Positions 60,603 through 64,000 of a DNA stretch of 64,000 nt are shown here, in pieces. Made by a program: the position numbers and the translations under genes. This stretch comes from Zeimonas sp032027205 (GTDB lineage Bacteria; Pseudomonadota; Gammaproteobacteria; Burkholderiales; Burkholderiaceae_E). The stretch lies in assembly GCA_032027205.1 (NCBI GenBank), contig JAVSMN010000001.1, forward strand, positions 3,599,418 through 3,663,417. The letters are read 5' to 3'. The first letter of the stretch is position 1, and every line of letters begins with the position of its first letter. Under the pieces are notes generated by a model. That model was not told the DNA's origin. It did not search any database and worked only from the letters and a program-made list of their open reading frames with translations.

Positions 60603-63600
60603 ATGGCACAGCGAAACACTCCCCAGTTCGCCTACCGCGCAATTCGCATCGAGGGCGGCCTCATTCCTGCCGATGAGTTGACGCGGCTGACGACTCTCGC
60701 GAACCCGGAGGCCACTGAGCAGACCGATACTCAGTATCGGGTACCGAAGGGTTTGAAGCTCCGAGACGAGATTGGTCGGTACTTCCGCATCGCACTCAGT
60801 CTCTGGAATGAGTTCAAGGCGCTCCGCGCTCGCACCGACGTGCAGGCGCATCAGGTCACGGTTCGCGAGTTCCTCGTGCCGATGATGCGCGACGTACTGG
60901 GATTCACCGACATTGCTGCCTGCGAGCCTTTCGAGAAGGCCGGGCATCGCTACGCCGTGGGCCATGCGGCGGTCGGAGGACGTATTCCCTTGGTGTTTGC
61001 GGCGCACGACCAAGAACTCGACTCCCCCAGCGAACGGCATGGGGAGTTCAATCCGGCTACGGGGAAGGTAAGGCGGCGAAGCCCATACATGCTTGCCCAG
61101 GAAGCGTTGAACGCAAGTGATGCGACTCTCTGGGCGGCTGTAACGAACGGACTCACTCTTCGAATTCTGCGTGACAACCCGAGCCTCACGCGGCCTGCCT
61201 ACATCGAAGTCGACCTCGAAGCCATCTTCTCGGAGGAGTCGCTGGCAGACTTCACCGCGTTCTGGCTGCTGACGCACGCCACGCGCTTCGGCGCGGCCCA
61301 GTCTCCGCCCGCGGACTGCCCTTGGGAGCGTTGGCGGGCAGCTGGCCAGCAAGCCGGCGTCACCGTGCGGGGCAAGCTGCGCTACCAGGTCGCCGAGGCG
61401 CTTCGCGCGCTTGGCACCGGGTTTCTTTCGCACCCGGCTAACGGGGCGCTGCGCTCCGCCTTGCAGACCGCTGAAGGCGGCTACGGCCGGCAGGCCTTCT
61501 TCGAAGAGCTGCTGCGGCTGGTGTACCGACTTATCTTCCTGGCCACCGTGGAAGACCGGCGCGACCGCGCCACCGGCGAGCGCCTAGTTTTCACGCCGAA
61601 CGCCGCCGACGACGCCAAGGCGCGCTACCTGGCCGGCTACTCGATGACCTGGCTGCGCGAGCGCGCCGTGCGGCGCAGCCAGCATGACCGCCACGCAGAC
61701 CTCTGGCAAGCGCTGACCATCACTCTCGGTGCGCTGGCTCGTGGCGAACCAGCGCTGGGCCTGCCTGCGCTGGGCGGCCTGTTCGACACCGACCAGTGCC
61801 CGCGGCTGGACGCGGCGCAGCTGGAGAACCGACACCTCCTGGCCGCAGTTTTCCAGCTCGGCTGGTTCCGCGCCGATGGCGGACTGTCACGCGTCAACTA
61901 CCGCGACATGGGCCCTGAAGAATTGGGCAGCGTCTACGAAAGCCTGCTGGAGCTCGTTCCTGACCTGCAGGGCTTGGCATCGCCCGTCACCGCGCGCCTG
62001 GCTTTCGTGGGCGACGACGAAACCGACGCATCCACAAAGGGGAACACCCGCAAACTGACGGGCAGCTACTACACCCCTGACAGCCTGGTGCAGGAGCTCA
62101 TCAAGGGCGCGCTAGAGCCTGTCATTGAACAGGCCTTGACCGCGCATCCGGAGAACCCGGTCGAGGCGCTTCTTTCGATAACTATTTGTGACCCTGCATG
62201 CGGAAGCGGCCATTTTCTGTTGTCGGCAGCGCGCCGACTCGCCGAGGCGGTCGCGTTGCATCGCGCGGCCGCCGAACGGGAGGGGGGCGCACCGACGCCG
62301 TCAGATTATCGGTACGCGCTGCGCGACGTAGTCAGTCGCTGCATCTACGGCATCGACAAGAACCCGATGGCCATTCAGCTTGCCAAGACAGCGCTGTGGC
62401 TGGAGGCGTACTCGCCCGACAGACCGCTTAACTTCATCGACCACCACCTGAGGGTAGGTGATGCGCTACTGGGCGTGCTGGACCCTAAGGTGCTGGAGGA
62501 GGGCATTCCAGAAGAGGCCTACACCACGCTACCCGCCGACGACAAAACCATCACGGGGGCTTTGAGAAGGCAGAACAAGGCTGACCTAAGTAGTTGGCGC
62601 CGAATTGCTGGGGGAGACCTGCTTTCGGAAGGCGGTCTAGCCGCCCGCGCGGTCAGCGTCGAGACGCTAGACGACGACACGCCCGAGCAGTTAAGCGTGA
62701 AGCGAGAGGCATGGACACGGGCGCAAGTCGAAGCACGACGCAGCACATTCGCGCGACTCGCCGATGCATACGTTTCTGCCTACTTGGCGCCAAAAGTCCC
62801 CTCAACTGAGGACACCGTGCCGCTGTCGGGCCATCTGTGGGCATTGATGAGCGCTCAGCCGGTGAAGGCCGAGGTGTTGGCTGGTGCCCGGGCGATTTGC
62901 CAGGAAAGTGGTGCGCTTCACTGGTGGTTGGCCTTTCCGCAAGTCGCGGTCCGGGGTGGGTTTGATGTGATGGTCGGGAATCCACCTTGGGAGCAACTTC
63001 AGCTCAGCGAAGAAGAATTCTTTGCTCCCCGAGCGCCTTCAATCGCAGCGCTGGCCGGCGAGAAGCGAAAGAAAGCCATCGCCGAGCTCAAGACTTCAGG
63101 CTCGTGGCTTTGGACTCAGTTTCAAGCTGCGAGGCGTGCGAATGAAGCTGCTAATCAATTCTTTCGCTTCGGACGAAGGTTTCCGCTTACGGCGTTTGGA
63201 AAGCTAAATACGTACGCACTCTTCGCGGAGACTTTCCTTAATGCTCTGTCAGAGTCGGGCCGGGCAGGATTCGTTGTCCCAACTGGAATCGCAACCGACG
63301 ACGCGACCAAAGTCTACTTTTCCCACGTGGTTCGTGCCCGCCGCCTGTCGTCGCTGTTCAGCTTCTACGAAGTGCGGCGCTGGTTCCCTGGGACAGATGA
63401 CCGCAAGGGGTTCTGTCTTCTAACGCTGGGCTCGGCTCAGCAAGCCGAATTCGCATGCAACATCGACAGCTGGCAGGAGTACGCACGTCTGGAAAAACGC
63501 TATCGCCTTACGGCCGAAGAGTTCGCCTTGCTCAATCCCAACACGCTCACATTGCCGATGTTTCGCAGCGTGCGTGACGCGGAGCTCACGAAGAAACTCT

Positions 63601-64000
63601 ATCGCTCCGTGCCAGTCCTAATTGCGGACACGCCCACACTAGAAGAAGGGCCGGCGAGCCTTCAGGACACGAATCCGTGGGGCATATTCTTCTCGCAAGG
63701 ACTGTTCAACATGACAAGCGACGCTGGCTTGTTTCGGGATAAAGAGGCGACTTCACTTCAAGGTCCGCATCTGCCTCTTTACGAAGCGAAGCATATCTCG
63801 CAGTTCGACCATCGTTGGGCAACCTACGTTCCGGAGCCGGGAGTCGCCAGCGATAACTGGCCTACCAGGGACGTCTCTGTTAGCGAGAAGCAATCTTCAG
63901 AGTTCCTGATTACCCCGAGACACTGGGTGTCCGAATCTGAGGTATTGGCTCGCCTTGCCCAGGTTCCAAGTCGAGTGTCACGTGCATGGCTTGCGCTGAG
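60603..64000 (+). CDS. drmMI: Large adenine-N6 DNA methyltransferase, DrmMI/Eco57I type (3' end outside window)
   Basis: The frame starts with the ATG four bases after drmD and stays open to the window edge (1,132 codons). Motif I is ICDPACGSGHFLL at about residue 528, and the catalytic NPPW is in VMVGNPPWEQLQ at about 792. Around these lie an N-terminal helical region (FLVPMMRDVLGF) and a target-recognition-like C-terminal region (EAKHISQFDHRWATY). It should modify host DNA so that the system can discriminate self. Its position next to drmD is the class 1 DISARM arrangement. Genes after it are not visible. Confidence 0.9.
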   Translation, partial: MAQRNTPQFAYRAIRIEGGLIPADELTRLTTLANPEATEQTDTQYRVPKGLKLRDEIGRYFRIALSLWNEFKALRARTDVQAHQVTVREFLVPMMRDVLGFTDIAACEPFEKAGHRYAVGHAAVGGRIPLVFAAHDQELDSPSERHGEFNPATGKVRRRSPYMLAQEALNASDATLWAAVTNGLTLRILRDNPSLTRPAYIEVDLEAIFSEESLADFTAFWLLTHATRFGAAQSPPADCPWERWRAAGQQAGVTVRGKLRYQVAEALRALGTGFLSHPANGALRSALQTAEGGYGRQAFFEELLRLVYRLIFLATVEDRRDRATGERLVFTPNAADDAKARYLAGYSMTWLRERAVRRSQHDRHADLWQALTITLGALARGEPALGLPALGGLFDTDQCPRLDAAQLENRHLLAAVFQLGWFRADGGLSRVNYRDMGPEELGSVYESLLELVPDLQGLASPVTARLAFVGDDETDASTKGNTRKLTGSYYTPDSLVQELIKGALEPVIEQALTAHPENPVEALLSITICDPACGSGHFLLSAARRLAEAVALHRAAAEREGGAPTPSDYRYALRDVVSRCIYGIDKNPMAIQLAKTALWLEAYSPDRPLNFIDHHLRVGDALLGVLDPKVLEEGIPEEAYTTLPADDKTITGALRRQNKADLSSWRRIAGGDLLSEGGLAARAVSVETLDDDTPEQLSVKREAWTRAQVEARRSTFARLADAYVSAYLAPKVPSTEDTVPLSGHLWALMSAQPVKAEVLAGARAICQESGALHWWLAFPQVAVRGGFDVMVGNPPWEQLQLSEEEFFAPRAPSIAALAGEKRKKAIAELKTSGSWLWTQFQAARRANEAANQFFRFGRRFPLTAFGKLNTYALFAETFLNALSESGRAGFVVPTGIATDDATKVYFSHVVRARRLSSLFSFYEVRRWFPGTDDRKGFCLLTLGSAQQAEFACNIDSWQEYARLEKRYRLTAEEFALLNPNTLTLPMFRSVRDAELTKKLYRSVPVLIADTPTLEEGPASLQDTNPWGIFFSQGLFNMTSDAGLFRDKEATSLQGPHLPLYEAKHISQFDHRWATYVPEPGVASDNWPTRDVSVSEKQSSEFLITPRHWVSESEVLARLAQVPSRVSRAWLAL

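Noticed and set aside
51521..64000. BREX or a plain type I/IIG restriction-modification system
   Set aside because: No PglZ, BrxC or HsdS/HsdR-like genes are seen, and DrmD with an adjacent large methylase fits DISARM better.

Overview
The window reads as a chromosome segment of a GC-rich betaproteobacterium (Burkholderiales/Rhodocyclales-like). The evidence is dense short-spaced operons with G/C-ending codons, TRAP and Liv-type transporters, RlmJ, YfiR/CHASE8 signalling and CaiB-type CoA chemistry. Taxonomy is inferred from gene content only. No rRNA, tRNA or CRISPR array was recognised.

Bases 1 to about 35,295 are an ordinary metabolic backbone. In order it holds: a TRAP dicarboxylate-type transporter (partial DctP, DctQ, DctM) with an enoyl-CoA hydratase and a class III CoA transferase; a sensor kinase; rlmJ; a TonB receptor/YfiR/CHASE8 hybrid kinase unit; and a DUF488 protein and a methyltransferase. 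A minus-strand five-gene operon follows (isochorismatase-like, RibD-like reductase, BchC-like dehydrogenase, PTPS-like protein, glycosyltransferase). It faces an HpaB/AbfD-family flavoprotein and a CDP-alcohol phosphatidyltransferase-methyltransferase fusion, and together they look like an uncharacterised pteridine-type pathway. A livKHMGF-dodA operon comes next, then a DsrE/TusA/SQR/DUF1641 sulfur unit, a decayed berberine-bridge-type oxidase, an asparaginase-family hydrolase, a TlpA-like thioredoxin, a VOC protein and a cation efflux protein.

At about 35,296 the backbone stops inside the 3' end of a second dodA-like gene, of which only about 85 bp remains. Beyond this lies accessory DNA. 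A GC-rich mosaic with truncated ORFs (35.3-36.0 kb) leads into an AT-richer segment (36-51.4 kb) that looks like a Tn7-like element. Its transposition genes run on the minus strand from the right: TnsA, a TnsB split into two overlapping ORFs, TnsC, TniQ. Its cargo includes an HNH nuclease, a small gene under a near-perfect LexA box, an XRE regulator, a 1,282-residue reverse transcriptase-nitrilase fusion (DRT type 1/UG1-like defence protein), a decayed DUF45 metallopeptidase, a possible HEPN-like protein and a HAD-type protein.

From 51.5 kb to the end a GC-rich, plus-strand, translationally coupled operon encodes a DISARM-like system. It comprises a 1,793-residue DEAD/H helicase with DUF1998 and a C-terminal nuclease-like domain, an ArdC-like HExxH metalloprotein, the SNF2-type helicase DrmD, and a large adenine methyltransferase (DrmMI/Eco57I type) cut by the window edge. 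The window thus places two antiphage modules and a transposition machine side by side.
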